In this document: positions 20,872 to 29,936 of the stretch, piece after piece
Layout of the letters: each line of letters opens with the position of its first letter
Position numbering within the stretch: the stretch's first letter is position 1
Assembly (NCBI RefSeq): GCF_024359545.1
Contig: NZ_JAKQZG010000013.1
Coordinates: 1 to 64,000, forward strand
DNA length: 64,000 nt
Direction of reading: 5' to 3'
From: Jiella marina
GTDB taxonomy: Bacteria; Pseudomonadota; Alphaproteobacteria; Rhizobiales; Rhizobiaceae
Notes under the pieces: model-generated
Seen by the model: the letters and a program-made list of their open reading frames with translations, nothing else
Told to the model about the DNA's origin: nothing
Database searches by the model: none
Made by a program: the position numbers and the translations under genes

Positions 20872-21534
20872 TTGCCCGCAGCTTACGTGTTCGATGCCTA
20901 TGGAACGCTCTTCAACGTTCATGCTGCCGTTGCCAGGCACGCCGGGGAGATCGGCGAGGCGGGGCAGCAGCTTTCCGACATCTGGCGGCGCAAGCAGCTC
21001 GAATATTCCTGGGTCCGCGGGCTGATGGGCGATTCCAGCCGCGATTTCTGGGATCTGACCGAGGACGCGCTCGACTATGCCTTCCGGAAGGTTCCGAGCG
21101 CCGATCCGAAACTGCGCGACGCGCTGCTGGAATCATATCGCGATCTCGACACGTTCCCGGAAGTGCCCGCCACGCTTCGCACGCTGAAGGAAAAGGGGGC
21201 GCGGCTCGCGATCCTGTCCAACGGCTCGCGCGACATGCTCCACCGCGCCGCGCGCTCGGCCGGAATCGAGACGTTCTTCGACGGGATCTTCTCGGCCGAG
21301 GAGTGCGGCACCTACAAGACGGCGCCCGCCGTCTACGACATGGTGACCACGGCCTTCCGGATCTATCCGGACGCCGTCTCCTTCCAGTCTTCCAATCGCT
21401 GGGACATTGCCGGCGCCAGGAAGTTCGGCTTCCGCACGGTCTGGATCAACCGCTCGGGCGAGCCGGACGAATACAAGGATCTCGCGCCCGACGCGATCCT
21501 GCCCGACCTTGCCGGGCTGACAAAGACGATCTGA
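20872..21534 (+). CDS. (S)-2-haloacid dehalogenase-type HAD hydrolase
   Basis: This 220-residue HAD-superfamily protein belongs to haloacid dehalogenase type II, which replaces the halogen of short L-2-haloacids with hydroxide. The nucleophile motif is VFDAYGTLFNVH, the second motif AILSNGSRDML, the lysine is in CGTYKTAP and motif III in VSFQSSNRWDIAGA. This set (Asp, Thr, Arg region, Ser-Asn, Lys, Ser-Ser-Asn-x-x-Asp) matches type II dehalogenases. I prefer a TTG start at 20872 because a perfect AGGAGG sits six bases before it and homologues begin right at this point; an ATG at 20851 has its ribosome site directly abutting. Confidence 0.85.
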   Translation: MPAAYVFDAYGTLFNVHAAVARHAGEIGEAGQQLSDIWRRKQLEYSWVRGLMGDSSRDFWDLTEDALDYAFRKVPSADPKLRDALLESYRDLDTFPEVPATLRTLKEKGARLAILSNGSRDMLHRAARSAGIETFFDGIFSAEECGTYKTAPAVYDMVTTAFRIYPDAVSFQSSNRWDIAGARKFGFRTVWINRSGEPDEYKDLAPDAILPDLAGLTKTI

Positions 21535-21725
21535 GCCATCGCCGGCGCCGCCCTACACGCGCGGCCGCCAGGCGGACCGCGAGGACGATCCGTTCAACCG
21601 TCCGTGAGCAAGGAACCAGTTCGTCGCAATCTCGTTTTCGCTTCAACCAAAACAAAATGCGCCTGTGGCACGATCCCCGTTCGCAGGCGTCAAGAAATCA
21701 TAAGAAAACGGTAGAGGCTGGAGAA

Positions 21726-22430
21726 ATGACGAATCAAGCGGGTCGCGCCCTGTCGCGTCGGAGTTTCCTGACGGCGGCTGGACTTGGAACCATGGCTACG
21801 GTTGCCGGCTGCAGCAGCACAAGCAATCGTGCCAAGATCATCGGTCTGACGGCATTCGCCGACGACCGCACCAGTTCACGCTATTCCAACATCTACGGTC
21901 GCATGGTCGATCACGGCGAGGTCATCCCGCCGGTCAATCTGCGCCGCGTCCCCGAGCGTTTCCTGCGCCGCGAAGTCGCCGATCCGACGGGTGAGGCGCC
22001 GGGCACGGTCGTGGTCGATACCACCAACAAGTTCGCCTATTTCGTCATGCCCGGCGGGCGTGCCATGCGTTACGGCGTCGGCGTCGGCCGCGAGGGCTTC
22101 GGCTGGAGCGGCCGCGCCGAAGTGCGCGCCAAGAAGGTCTGGCCGACCTGGACGCCGCCGAAGGAGATGATCCAGCGCAAGCCGGAACTCGCCGAATTTG
22201 CCGGCGGCATGCCGGGCGGGATCATGAACCCGCTGGGCGCACGCGCAATGTATCTCTATCAGGGCAACCGCGACACGCTGTACCGCCTGCACGGATCCCC
22301 CGAATACTGGACGATCGGCACCAACGAGTCCTCGGGCTGCATCCGCTTCATGAATCAGGACATCATCGACCTGTATCAGCGGGTGAGCATCGGCGCTCCC
22401 GTCGTGGTGCGCGCAGGCGCCTACGTCTGA
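21726..22430 (+). CDS. L,D-transpeptidase (YkuD domain)
   Basis: This 234-residue cell-wall enzyme is predicted to form 3-3 peptidoglycan cross-links or attach proteins to peptidoglycan. A twin-arginine/lipoprotein-like N-terminus (SRRSFLTAAGL, then VAGCSST with a lipobox cysteine) points to export. The YkuD domain spans residues ~95-230, with VVVDTTNKFAYFV and the catalytic region LHGSPEYW ... SSGCIRF, where His and Cys form the active site. Short GGAG precedes the ATG. A terminator follows. Confidence 0.9.
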   Translation: MTNQAGRALSRRSFLTAAGLGTMATVAGCSSTSNRAKIIGLTAFADDRTSSRYSNIYGRMVDHGEVIPPVNLRRVPERFLRREVADPTGEAPGTVVVDTTNKFAYFVMPGGRAMRYGVGVGREGFGWSGRAEVRAKKVWPTWTPPKEMIQRKPELAEFAGGMPGGIMNPLGARAMYLYQGNRDTLYRLHGSPEYWTIGTNESSGCIRFMNQDIIDLYQRVSIGAPVVVRAGAYV

Positions 22431-22460
22431 TCGAAATCATTCACTGGGAATCTATGAGAA

Positions 22461-22490
22461 GCAAGCGGTCCTCGGGCCGCTCGCTTTTCT
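22461..22490 (+). terminator. Terminator of the L,D-transpeptidase gene
   Basis: GCAAGCGGTCC, a TCG turn, GGCCGCTCGC and then TTTTCTT: a stem of about 10 pairs with wobbles and a good T-tract, 30 bases after the stop. Confidence 0.85.
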
Positions 22491-22569
22491 TATGGGCATT
22501 CCATCCGTTCTGACTGCTGATCGAGCCATCGAGCTTTTGGCCACGACTATGTCCTCCGGCCCGTCGGTC

Positions 22570-23349
22570 TCAAACTCGAGGCCCCCGAGGCGGGGCGACG
22601 GCAATTTCGACCTTCTCGCGATCGAGCGAAGCCCGAAGAGGGCCGGTCGGTGCTGTCTCCGTCACCAGGAGATCGATCTGGCTCCAGCGGGCATAGCGCG
22701 CGGTGAACAAGCGGTCGAACTTGGTCGAATCGCAAGCGACCATGCGCCGCGCGCTGCGCGCGATCATCGCGCCATAGACCTCCGAGGCCTCGATCAGGGC
22801 GTCGCTCGGCCCTTCGGGCGAAATACCGCTGGCGCCGAGGATTGCCCAGTCGGCGTTCAGCCCTTCTAGAAAGCGCAGAGCCTGACCGCCATGGGTGGCG
22901 CCTTCGCCCGCATGATAGATGCCGGGCACGATCATCACGCGGATCGTCGGGTTGATCGACAGCACCGTCGCGACGCTGAAGGAATGGGTGATGACCGTGA
23001 CGTTCTTCAGAACCGTCGCGAGACGACGCGCGATGTGGGTCGTCGTCGCGCCCGAACCGATCATCAGGACCGAGGCGTCGCCGAGCCGGCTCGCCGCATG
23101 ATGGGCGATCGCCGTGCGCTCCTCGACATGCTCGGTATGGCGCTTGGAGAGCGATGGCTCGCTGCGCGAGCGCAGAACCGCACCGCCATAGGTGCGACTG
23201 ATCGTGCCGCGGGCCGACAGATCGTCAAGGTCGCGGCGGATGGTTTCGCCGGTGACACCGAATTCCTCGGCGAGTTCGCCGACGCGCAAGGTCGGATTGG
23301 AACTGAGGCGAGCAACGATGGCGCTCTGCCGGGTGGCCTTCTTGCTCAC
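22570..23349 (-). CDS. DeoR-family transcriptional regulator
   Basis: This 259-residue repressor-type regulator has an N-terminal DeoR helix-turn-helix (LRVGELAEEFGVTGETIRRD, residues ~22-41) followed by the wing TISRTYGGAV. The DeoRC effector domain has IGSGATTTHIARRL and the late FDRLFTARYARW. DeoR proteins usually sense a phosphorylated small molecule. It begins with GTG at 23349, preceded by GAGAGG, 18 bases after the aminotransferase gene, so it is the third gene of the kinase-lyase operon and probably controls it and the divergent transporter genes. Confidence 0.9.
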   Translation of the reverse strand: MSKKATRQSAIVARLSSNPTLRVGELAEEFGVTGETIRRDLDDLSARGTISRTYGGAVLRSRSEPSLSKRHTEHVEERTAIAHHAASRLGDASVLMIGSGATTTHIARRLATVLKNVTVITHSFSVATVLSINPTIRVMIVPGIYHAGEGATHGGQALRFLEGLNADWAILGASGISPEGPSDALIEASEVYGAMIARSARRMVACDSTKFDRLFTARYARWSQIDLLVTETAPTGPLRASLDREKVEIAVAPPRGPRV

Positions 23350-23367
23350 CTTGCCATCCTCTCGCCC

Positions 23368-24696
23368 TCAGCCTTCGGACAACACGCGCTCGAGCGTGTC
23401 GGCGAAGAGATCGGCCTCGGAGCGGTTCAGGCAAAGCGGCGGGCGAATCTTGAGCGTATGGCCATAGGGGCCGGCGGCGCCGATCAGCACGTGCTCGCGC
23501 TTGAGACCGTTGATGAGGCGACTGGCAAGCTCGGGATCGGGACGGTGCGCATCGCCCTCCTCGATGAGGTCGAGGCCGATGAACAGTCCCGCACCGCGCG
23601 GCGTTCCAACCCGGGCGTCCCTGGCCGCAAGATCGTGCAGCCGCGAAAGAAGGTGACTGCCGACATCACGCGCATTCTCCTGCAGCCGCTCCTCCTCGAT
23701 CACGGACAAGACGGCCGCCCCGGCTGCGGCCGCGACGGGATTTCCGCCGAAGGTGTTGAAATAGCCGACCGCCGCCGAGAATCGTGACAGATCCTCGGGC
23801 TTTGCCGCGACGCCGGCCATCGGGAAACCGTTGCCCATGGGCTTTCCCATCGTGACCATGTCGGGCTCGACCCCGTGGCGCGCAAAGCCCCAGAAGGCGT
23901 CGCCGGTGCGTGCGAATCCCGGCTGCACCTCGTCGGCGATATAGACGCCTCCCGCCGCGCGCGCCGCCTCCACCGCCGGCCGCAGGAAGCCGGCCGGATC
24001 GGCGAAGACGCCATCACTGGAGAAGATCGAGTCGCATATGAAGGCGGAGAGGCCATAGCCCCGACCTTTCAGCGTCGCGATCGCCTCCTCGACAGAGGCT
24101 GCGAAACCCCCGGCGATATCCTCCTCGAAGCGGGTTGGCGCCGGCGCCGGGATCGCGACCACATGGGCGGGCGGACTCGCCTGTTTGAAGGCGGAGGGCG
24201 AGATCGCCGTCACAGCAGCGGTGTTGCCGTGATAGGCGGTCTCGGTGACAATCACGCCCCGCGCCCCGGTCACCGCCTCGGCAACGCGCAGCGCCAGATC
24301 GTTGGCTTCGCTGCCGGTGCAGGTCAGGACGATGTTGGAGAGCGGGTCAGGAAGCCGCTCCTTCAGCCGTTCGAGATAGTTGTCGACCACCTGGTTCAGA
24401 TAGCGCGAATGAATGTTGAGGCGGCCCATCTGCCGGGTGACTGCCTCGACGACCTTCGGATGGGTGTGACCGACCGAGGGGACATTGTTGTAGAAGTCGA
24501 GATAGCGCTCGCCATTGGCCGCCTGCATCCAGGCACCCTCGGCGCTGACCATCTCGATAGGCTCGCGGTAGAAGAGGACCGACAGGGCACCGGTGTTGGC
24601 GAGGCGCCGCTTCACCGTCTCGCGGGCTTTCGCCTCGGCATCATCCGCCCGAAAGGCATTCATGTCGAGGATCTGTCTGGTCGATCTCGCCATCAT
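23368..24696 (-). CDS. Class III PLP enzyme, probable amine-phosphate phospho-lyase
   Basis: This 442-residue fold-type I PLP enzyme of aminotransferase class III has [19 protein letters not shown], with the cofactor Asp, and the Schiff-base lysine in [13 protein letters not shown]. The TMGKPMGNG string is the one I recall from animal ethanolamine-phosphate and 5-phosphohydroxylysine phospho-lyases, which remove phosphate and ammonia from a phosphorylated amino alcohol instead of transaminating. The adjacent small-molecule kinase gene, 13 bases upstream, supports that activity. A plain omega-aminotransferase is the alternative. Two adjacent ATGs stand after AAGG; the first is given. Confidence 0.82.
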   Translation of the reverse strand: MMARSTRQILDMNAFRADDAEAKARETVKRRLANTGALSVLFYREPIEMVSAEGAWMQAANGERYLDFYNNVPSVGHTHPKVVEAVTRQMGRLNIHSRYLNQVVDNYLERLKERLPDPLSNIVLTCTGSEANDLALRVAEAVTGARGVIVTETAYHGNTAAVTAISPSAFKQASPPAHVVAIPAPAPTRFEEDIAGGFAASVEEAIATLKGRGYGLSAFICDSIFSSDGVFADPAGFLRPAVEAARAAGGVYIADEVQPGFARTGDAFWGFARHGVEPDMVTMGKPMGNGFPMAGVAAKPEDLSRFSAAVGYFNTFGGNPVAAAAGAAVLSVIEEERLQENARDVGSHLLSRLHDLAARDARVGTPRGAGLFIGLDLIEEGDAHRPDPELASRLINGLKREHVLIGAAGPYGHTLKIRPPLCLNRSEADLFADTLERVLSEG

Positions 24697-24709
24697 CCGG
24701 GCCTTCCCG

Positions 24710-25708
24710 TCACGCGCCGTTCTTCGAGAGATAATCCTCGGCCAGCCGTACCGTACCGTCGGTATAGCCGGTCCCGAGTTCCTGGGCGGTCTCGGTCTCG
24801 GAATGACTGGCGATCCAGGCGGTCAGCAGCATGCGCCGCAGCATGATGAAGGTCGGGATCATCGTCACATGTTCCTCGCCGAGCGGCGCGACCGTGCGAT
24901 AGCCGCGCACCCAGGCGTCCGCGAGCGCCGGGATGAAGGGTTCTTCCTCGATGAAACTGATGGCGGCGGCGAAGTCGTAGACGAACCAGGAGAAGCCGCA
25001 GTCGTCGAAATCGATGACCGTGGTCCGGTCGCCCTCCACCAGAAGGTTGGCAAGTCGCAGATCCGCATGGACGAGGCCGAAGCGGTCCTCACCTTCGCCA
25101 TAGGCAGCGAGCTTCTTTTCCAGAACGGCGGCCGTCTTCTCCAGCACCGCCTTCCCCTCGGCGGCGAGACCGAGCGCGGCCCGCCAATCGCCCCAGAGCG
25201 GCTTGTCGCCGAGCATGGTTTCGAAACGCCAGGTCTTGCGCACGAAGCCCGCCGGACGCTCCCAGCGCTGGACATGATCATGCAGCCGGGCGCTGATCGC
25301 GCCGAGCCGCTCGAAGCCGGGCTCCAGCGAATGGTCGGCGGGCGGCTCGCGCCCCGGCGCGAGCGCAAAGGCGACCACGTGCCGGGTTTCGCCATCCTGG
25401 TCGAAGGCCGCGATCCGCTCGCCTCCCTGGCGCGGCAAGGGCGGCGGGGTGGTCACCACGTCTTCGCGGCGCAACGCCTCGATCCATTCGAGCTCGGACC
25501 GGATTTCGGCCTCGGTATGGTAGTCCGGCCGGTGGACGCGCAGCACGATCGGCTCCGCCGTGCTCCCATCCCGGGCGAGGAAGGTCGCGTTTTCGGACAG
25601 GTTGAGCAGCGTGACCTCTGCGTCAGGCGACAGGCCCCACTCGCCGAGCAGCGAACGGGCACCCTGTTTCAGCCTTTCGACGAAGTCGTCTGCGTACAGA
25701 CCAGCCAT
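24710..25708 (-). CDS. APH-fold small-molecule kinase
   Basis: This 332-residue phosphotransferase belongs to the aminoglycoside/choline/homoserine kinase fold. The catalytic loop is GLVHADLRLANLLVE and the metal site IDFDDCGFSWFVYD. The N-lobe starts with LSENATFLARD and has a VLRVHRPDYH lysine-position strand. It resembles hydroxylysine kinase and SrkA-type kinases rather than antibiotic-resistance enzymes. It is the first gene of the leftward operon, with the phospho-lyase next, so I infer it phosphorylates the imported hydroxylated amine. Confidence 0.85.
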   Translation of the reverse strand: MAGLYADDFVERLKQGARSLLGEWGLSPDAEVTLLNLSENATFLARDGSTAEPIVLRVHRPDYHTEAEIRSELEWIEALRREDVVTTPPPLPRQGGERIAAFDQDGETRHVVAFALAPGREPPADHSLEPGFERLGAISARLHDHVQRWERPAGFVRKTWRFETMLGDKPLWGDWRAALGLAAEGKAVLEKTAAVLEKKLAAYGEGEDRFGLVHADLRLANLLVEGDRTTVIDFDDCGFSWFVYDFAAAISFIEEEPFIPALADAWVRGYRTVAPLGEEHVTMIPTFIMLRRMLLTAWIASHSETETAQELGTGYTDGTVRLAEDYLSKNGA

Positions 25709-25812
25709 GTGCGCTCTCCGGCATCGAATGTGGGGTTGTGCGATTCTTACGAAAAAAATCTGCGTATCTCAACATTCGCCCTTGCGGGTCGAAAGTTTTT
25801 TTGTGCAGAATT

Positions 25813-25825
25813 CGAACAGTGTTCG
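25813..25825. promoter_or_regulatory. Palindromic candidate operator in the divergent promoter region
   Basis: CGAACAGTGTTCG is a perfect 13-base palindrome between the divergent kinase and binding-protein genes. Two A/T tracts sit nearby (CGAAAAAAAT-like upstream, CGAAAGTTTTTTT at 25788-25802). It is a natural place for the DeoR regulator to act on both operons, but no binding data exist. Confidence 0.4.
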
Positions 25826-25911
25826 CTTCCTGGGCAGACCCAGCGTCATGCCGGTCGGGAGCGGCCTCGACCTGTCACTGCTGCGGATCAACTCTGAAGA
25901 GGCAAAGCGAC

Positions 25912-27048
25912 ATGAACATCTCCAGACGCACATTCACCGCCGGCATGGGAGCGCTCGGCGCCGCCTCCGTCCTGGGCGGAACGCGCAAGGCCTTCGCCCA
26001 GCGCGCGGACGAACTCAACATCCTGTGCTGGGAGGGCTACAACACCGACGACGTGCTCGGCCCCTTCCGCGAGATGCATCCGGATGCGACGGTCCGGGCC
26101 GAGAGCGGCACCTCCGATCCCGACATGATCAACAAGCTGAGAGCCGGCGAGGTGAATGTCTGGGACCTGATCAATCTCAACCAGCCCTGGGCCCGCCAAC
26201 GCCTGATGCCGGAAGGGCTGATCAAGCCGCTCGACAAGGAGCGCTTCATGCCGTTCTTCGAGAGAATGGCGCCGGAATTTTCCAACCCGCCCTACCCGCT
26301 GGCCTTTTCCGACGATGACGAACTGATCGGCATGCCGCAACGCTACGGCCCCTTCAGCTTCGTCGTGAACACCGACAAGATCAGCCGCGAGACCGCCGAG
26401 AACGAGGGCTGGAACATCTTCCTCGACCCGGCCATGCAGGGTCGCTACGGCGTCCTGACCTACGACAACTGGAACCTGATCCACCTGTCGATCACCGCCG
26501 GCATCAACCCGTTCCAGCCGATGGACGACGCGGCCAAGGAGAAGTTCCGCGAAGTCGCCACGCAGATCATGGGCGGGGCGACGCTGAAGAGCGCCGATCT
26601 CGTCGCCATGAACACCGCGCTGATCAATGGCGAGATCGACGCCTATTTCACCGGCGGCACCTACACGGCGAGCCCCGCCCGCCTCGACGGCTTCTCCAAC
26701 ATTCGCGGCATCACGCCGGCAAGCGGCCCGATCGACGGCAAGGGCGGCGTCGCCTGGATCGAACTGACCTCGCTCGTCAACAATCCGGACCCGAGCCCGC
26801 TCGCCGCCGACTTCCTCGAATTCGTGCAGCAGCCGGAAATCTGCAAGGCGGTGGGCTTTGCCGAAGGCACCTACAATCCGGTCGCGCAGATGGGCGATCC
26901 GGACGTGCGCGCGCTCTGGAACGAGGAAGAACTCGACGCGATCCAGTGGGACAGCCTCGAGGAGGAAATGGCACGTTCGGCGGAATACGCCGTCGTCGCG
27001 GACTATGACGAACTGATGGGCATCTACACCCAGGCCCGCCGCGCCTGA
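25912..27048 (+). CDS. PotD-like periplasmic substrate-binding protein
   Basis: This 378-residue ABC solute-binding protein of the spermidine/putrescine (PotD/PotF) class has an N-terminal twin-arginine-like signal, NISRRTFTAGMGALG, with cleavage near KAFAQ. The mature part opens with LNILCWEGYNTDDVL, which matches the LNIYNWxxY start of PotD proteins. ATG at 25912 follows GAGGC. The three importer genes follow it on the same strand after a strong hairpin, an arrangement that lets the binding protein be made in excess. Confidence 0.9.
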   Translation: MNISRRTFTAGMGALGAASVLGGTRKAFAQRADELNILCWEGYNTDDVLGPFREMHPDATVRAESGTSDPDMINKLRAGEVNVWDLINLNQPWARQRLMPEGLIKPLDKERFMPFFERMAPEFSNPPYPLAFSDDDELIGMPQRYGPFSFVVNTDKISRETAENEGWNIFLDPAMQGRYGVLTYDNWNLIHLSITAGINPFQPMDDAAKEKFREVATQIMGGATLKSADLVAMNTALINGEIDAYFTGGTYTASPARLDGFSNIRGITPASGPIDGKGGVAWIELTSLVNNPDPSPLAADFLEFVQQPEICKAVGFAEGTYNPVAQMGDPDVRALWNEEELDAIQWDSLEEEMARSAEYAVVADYDELMGIYTQARRA

Positions 27049-27067
27049 CCGAGGCGGGTTCCGATAA

Positions 27068-27102
27068 GCTCCCGGACTTCGCTGTCCACGCGGTCCGGGA
27101 GC
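27068..27102 (+). terminator. Strong hairpin after the binding-protein gene
   Basis: GCTCCCGGAC and GTCCGGGAGC form a perfect 10-bp stem with a 15-base loop, 19 bases past the stop, followed by GTGTTTCTC. Its position before the ATPase gene suggests partial termination or mRNA protection. Confidence 0.65.
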
Positions 27103-27164
27103 GTGTTTCTCATGGGTTCGCGGGCTGCGCTGAATGCGGTGCGCCCTCCACGACGACGGAAGTA

Positions 27165-28241
27165 ATGAGTCAGAACCAACCCATTCTGCGCCTTGCGGGG
27201 CTCCTCAAGAAATTCAACGGTTTCACGGCGCTCGATTCCGTCGACCTCTCGGTCAGCGAGGGCGAGTTCCTCGCCATCGTCGGCCCCTCGGGAAGCGGCA
27301 AGACGACACTGATCCGTCTGCTCGTCGGCATGGACGAGCAGACGGACGGCACGATCTGGCTGCGCGACGAGCGTCTCGACACCGTCCCGGCCAATGAGCG
27401 CCCGACCTGCATGGTCTTCCAGTCGCTGGCGCTGTTTCCCCACCGCACGGTCGGCCAGAACATCGAATTCCCGCTGAAGATCCGAAAGGTCGACGCGGCC
27501 AGGCGCAAGGAACGCGCGCTTGAGCTTCTGAACCTCCTGCGGCTGCCCGAACATTATTACGATCGCCGCATCAACGAATGCTCCGGCGGCGAGCGCCAGC
27601 GTATCGCACTCGCCAGGGCCCTCGCCTTCGACCCGGAAATCCTGTTCTTCGACGAGCCGCTATCGGCCCTCGACTATCGGCTGCGCAAGACGCTGGAGAA
27701 GGAACTGAAGGATCTCCACCAGCGCACCGGCAAGACCTTCATCTACATCACCCACAGCCTCGAAGAGGCGATGGTGATGTCGGACCGCATCGCGATCATG
27801 CGCAAGGGGCAGTTCGAGCAGATCGGACCGGGCGAGGAGATCTATGCCCGGCCGCAGAGCCGCTTCGTCGCCGAATTCATGGGCGAGGTGAACCTCTTTC
27901 CGGCTCGGCCCGGCGAGGGTGCCCACGCCTTCGAGGGCCTTGCCGTCGACGACAAGGCTGCGGCGCAGCAGGGCCTCATCGCAGCCGAAGGCGCCTATCT
28001 CATGGTCCGGCCGGAAAAGGTCCGCGTCCTGGAGGAAGGCGAGAGAGCAGACTTCACTACCGCCGGAACCGTACATGCCGGCTATCTCCTTGGATCGCGC
28101 CGCCAATATGAGATCGAGCGCGGAGATCAGAAGCCGCTGATCATCGAGATCGTCCAGGACGGCTCGCCGCCGCTCGCCGATGGCGCCAGGGTCCGGCTCG
28201 GCTTCGATGCGGGCGACACCCATCTTGTCGAGAGGGACTGA
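27165..28241 (+). CDS. PotA-like ABC transporter ATPase
   Basis: This 358-residue ATPase drives the importer. Walker A is VGPSGSGKTTLIRLL, the signature is CSGGERQRIALARAL, and Walker B LFFDEPLSALDYRL, followed by the H-loop YITHSLEE. The C-terminal third (from ~240) is a TOBE-type regulatory domain (PARPGEGAH... MVRPEKVRVL), usual in the PotA/MalK group. It starts at ATG 27165 after GGAAG. The two permease genes follow with seven and minus one bases. Confidence 0.93.
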   Translation: MSQNQPILRLAGLLKKFNGFTALDSVDLSVSEGEFLAIVGPSGSGKTTLIRLLVGMDEQTDGTIWLRDERLDTVPANERPTCMVFQSLALFPHRTVGQNIEFPLKIRKVDAARRKERALELLNLLRLPEHYYDRRINECSGGERQRIALARALAFDPEILFFDEPLSALDYRLRKTLEKELKDLHQRTGKTFIYITHSLEEAMVMSDRIAIMRKGQFEQIGPGEEIYARPQSRFVAEFMGEVNLFPARPGEGAHAFEGLAVDDKAAAQQGLIAAEGAYLMVRPEKVRVLEEGERADFTTAGTVHAGYLLGSRRQYEIERGDQKPLIIEIVQDGSPPLADGARVRLGFDAGDTHLVERD

Positions 28242-28247
28242 CGGGCG

Positions 28248-29102
28248 ATGGACGCGCTTCAACGACGTCTCGGCACGCTCTACGCGGTTCCCGCCGTCGC
28301 GCTTCTGGTGCTCAGCTTCGTCGCACCGCTTCTGGTGGTCGCGGCTTTCTCGACCATGCCGCAGGGCGTGTTTTCGCTTCTCCACCTGCCGGACTTTTCG
28401 GCCTATGGCACGCTCGTCACGCAGGGCTATTGGCAATCGCTTCTCTGGTCGCTGTTCATGGCCTTCGCCGCGACGGTGATCCTGTTCGTCATCTCCTGGC
28501 CCCTCGCCTTCGGCATGGCGAAGGTGTTCAAGCGCTTCACGCTCGTCCTGACGATCGGCGTCGTGCTCACACTCTTTGTCTCGGAGAACATCCGGCTCTT
28601 CGGCTGGGTGCTGACCCTGATGAAGGGCGGACTCATCGACGGCTATCTCGGCGCCTGGTTCGGCGGTGGCCTGGAGGGCGCGCTCTACAACGTCCCAGTC
28701 ATCATCTTCGGCCTCGTCTACGTCTATTTCCCCTTCATGCTGTTTCCGCTCGCCCAGGGGATCGCCATGGTGCCGGACGATGCGCGGCAGGCCGCGCGTG
28801 ATCTCGGCGCCAGCCGCTGGCAGATCCTGACGGAAATCGACCTACCGCTTTCGGCGCCCGGCATCGTGGTGGGGAGCCTCTTCACCTTCGTGCTCGCCAC
28901 CGGGGCGCTGGCCGAAGCGAAGCTTCTCGGCGGATCGGCGGTGATCGTCATGGCCGCGGAGGTGGAGACCGCCTTCACCTATGGCCAGGACTGGCCGCTG
29001 GGCTCCGCCCTGTCGATGACGCTGATCGCCATCGTCGCGGTGCTCGCGATCTTCACCATCGCGCGCATCGATCTCGACTCGATCATGGGCCGGAGGGGCT
29101 GA
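28248..29102 (+). CDS. PotB-like ABC permease
   Basis: This 284-residue inner-membrane subunit has about six hydrophobic spans. The EAA-loop, ARDLGASRWQILTEIDLP, contacts the ATPase. The sequence fits the COG1176 (PotB) branch. GAGAGGGAC before the ATG is a good ribosome site. It overlaps the next gene by one base (TGATG). Confidence 0.9.
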   Translation: MDALQRRLGTLYAVPAVALLVLSFVAPLLVVAAFSTMPQGVFSLLHLPDFSAYGTLVTQGYWQSLLWSLFMAFAATVILFVISWPLAFGMAKVFKRFTLVLTIGVVLTLFVSENIRLFGWVLTLMKGGLIDGYLGAWFGGGLEGALYNVPVIIFGLVYVYFPFMLFPLAQGIAMVPDDARQAARDLGASRWQILTEIDLPLSAPGIVVGSLFTFVLATGALAEAKLLGGSAVIVMAAEVETAFTYGQDWPLGSALSMTLIAIVAVLAIFTIARIDLDSIMGRRG

Positions 29103-29908
29103 TGAAGACCGGACGCTTCCTCACCGCCGCGCTCTATCTCTATGGCATCGCGATCCTCGTCGCGCTCTATCTGCCGCTCCTTTCGGTCGGTTTCGCCTCG
29201 ATCTCCAAGTCGCGCTATCTGAGCTTTCCGGTCCGGCGCTATGCTTTCGAATGGTATGGCGAGGCGCTTTCCAGCGGGACGGTGGCCGATCTCGTCGTCA
29301 CCTCGCTCATCACCGCCGCTCTGGTGACGCTCGTCTCCGTGGTCGTCGGCTTCTTCGGCGCGCTGGCCTTCGCGCGCTATTCCTGGCGCTATCGCAAGCT
29401 CTTCCAGAAATTCGTGCTCCTGCCGATCTTCTTCCCTCAGACGGTCCTGGGGCTCGCGCTGCTCATGTGGTTCAACGCCATCGGCATCGTGCCGAGCTGG
29501 AAGACGGCGGTCGTCGCCCATCTCGTGTGGATCACACCGATCACGACGCTGATCATCGCGATCCGCGCCTACAGCTTCGATCCCGCGCTGGAAGAGGCCG
29601 CCCGCGACATGGGCTGCACGACGCTTCAAACCTTGAAGGAAGTGACGCTGCCGCTGCTTGCGCCCGGCATCGTCTCGGCGGGTCTCTTCGCCTTCCTCCT
29701 GAGCTGGGGCAACTTCCCGCTGTCGCTGTTCACCACCGGGGCTGACTCGACGCTGCCCGAATGGCTCTATGCCAAGATGGTCTCCGGCTATTCGCCGCTC
29801 GTGCCGACGGTCGGCATGCTCTCGGTCTTCGCCTCGGCGCTGCTGCTTCTGATCGCCATCGCCATACCGTTCCTCATCAACCGGGCCCGGTCGACGGAAT
29901 CGGCCTGA
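29102..29908 (+). CDS. PotC-like ABC permease
   Basis: The second permease subunit, 268 residues with about six spans, has the EAA-loop ARDMGCTTLQTLKEVTLPLL. It matches the COG1177 (PotC) branch. Its start overlaps the previous stop, so both permeases should be made in equal amounts. Confidence 0.9.
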   Translation: MKTGRFLTAALYLYGIAILVALYLPLLSVGFASISKSRYLSFPVRRYAFEWYGEALSSGTVADLVVTSLITAALVTLVSVVVGFFGALAFARYSWRYRKLFQKFVLLPIFFPQTVLGLALLMWFNAIGIVPSWKTAVVAHLVWITPITTLIIAIRAYSFDPALEEAARDMGCTTLQTLKEVTLPLLAPGIVSAGLFAFLLSWGNFPLSLFTTGADSTLPEWLYAKMVSGYSPLVPTVGMLSVFASALLLLIAIAIPFLINRARSTESA

Positions 29909-29936
29909 CGCTCGCATCGAAAAAGGGAGGCTCGCA

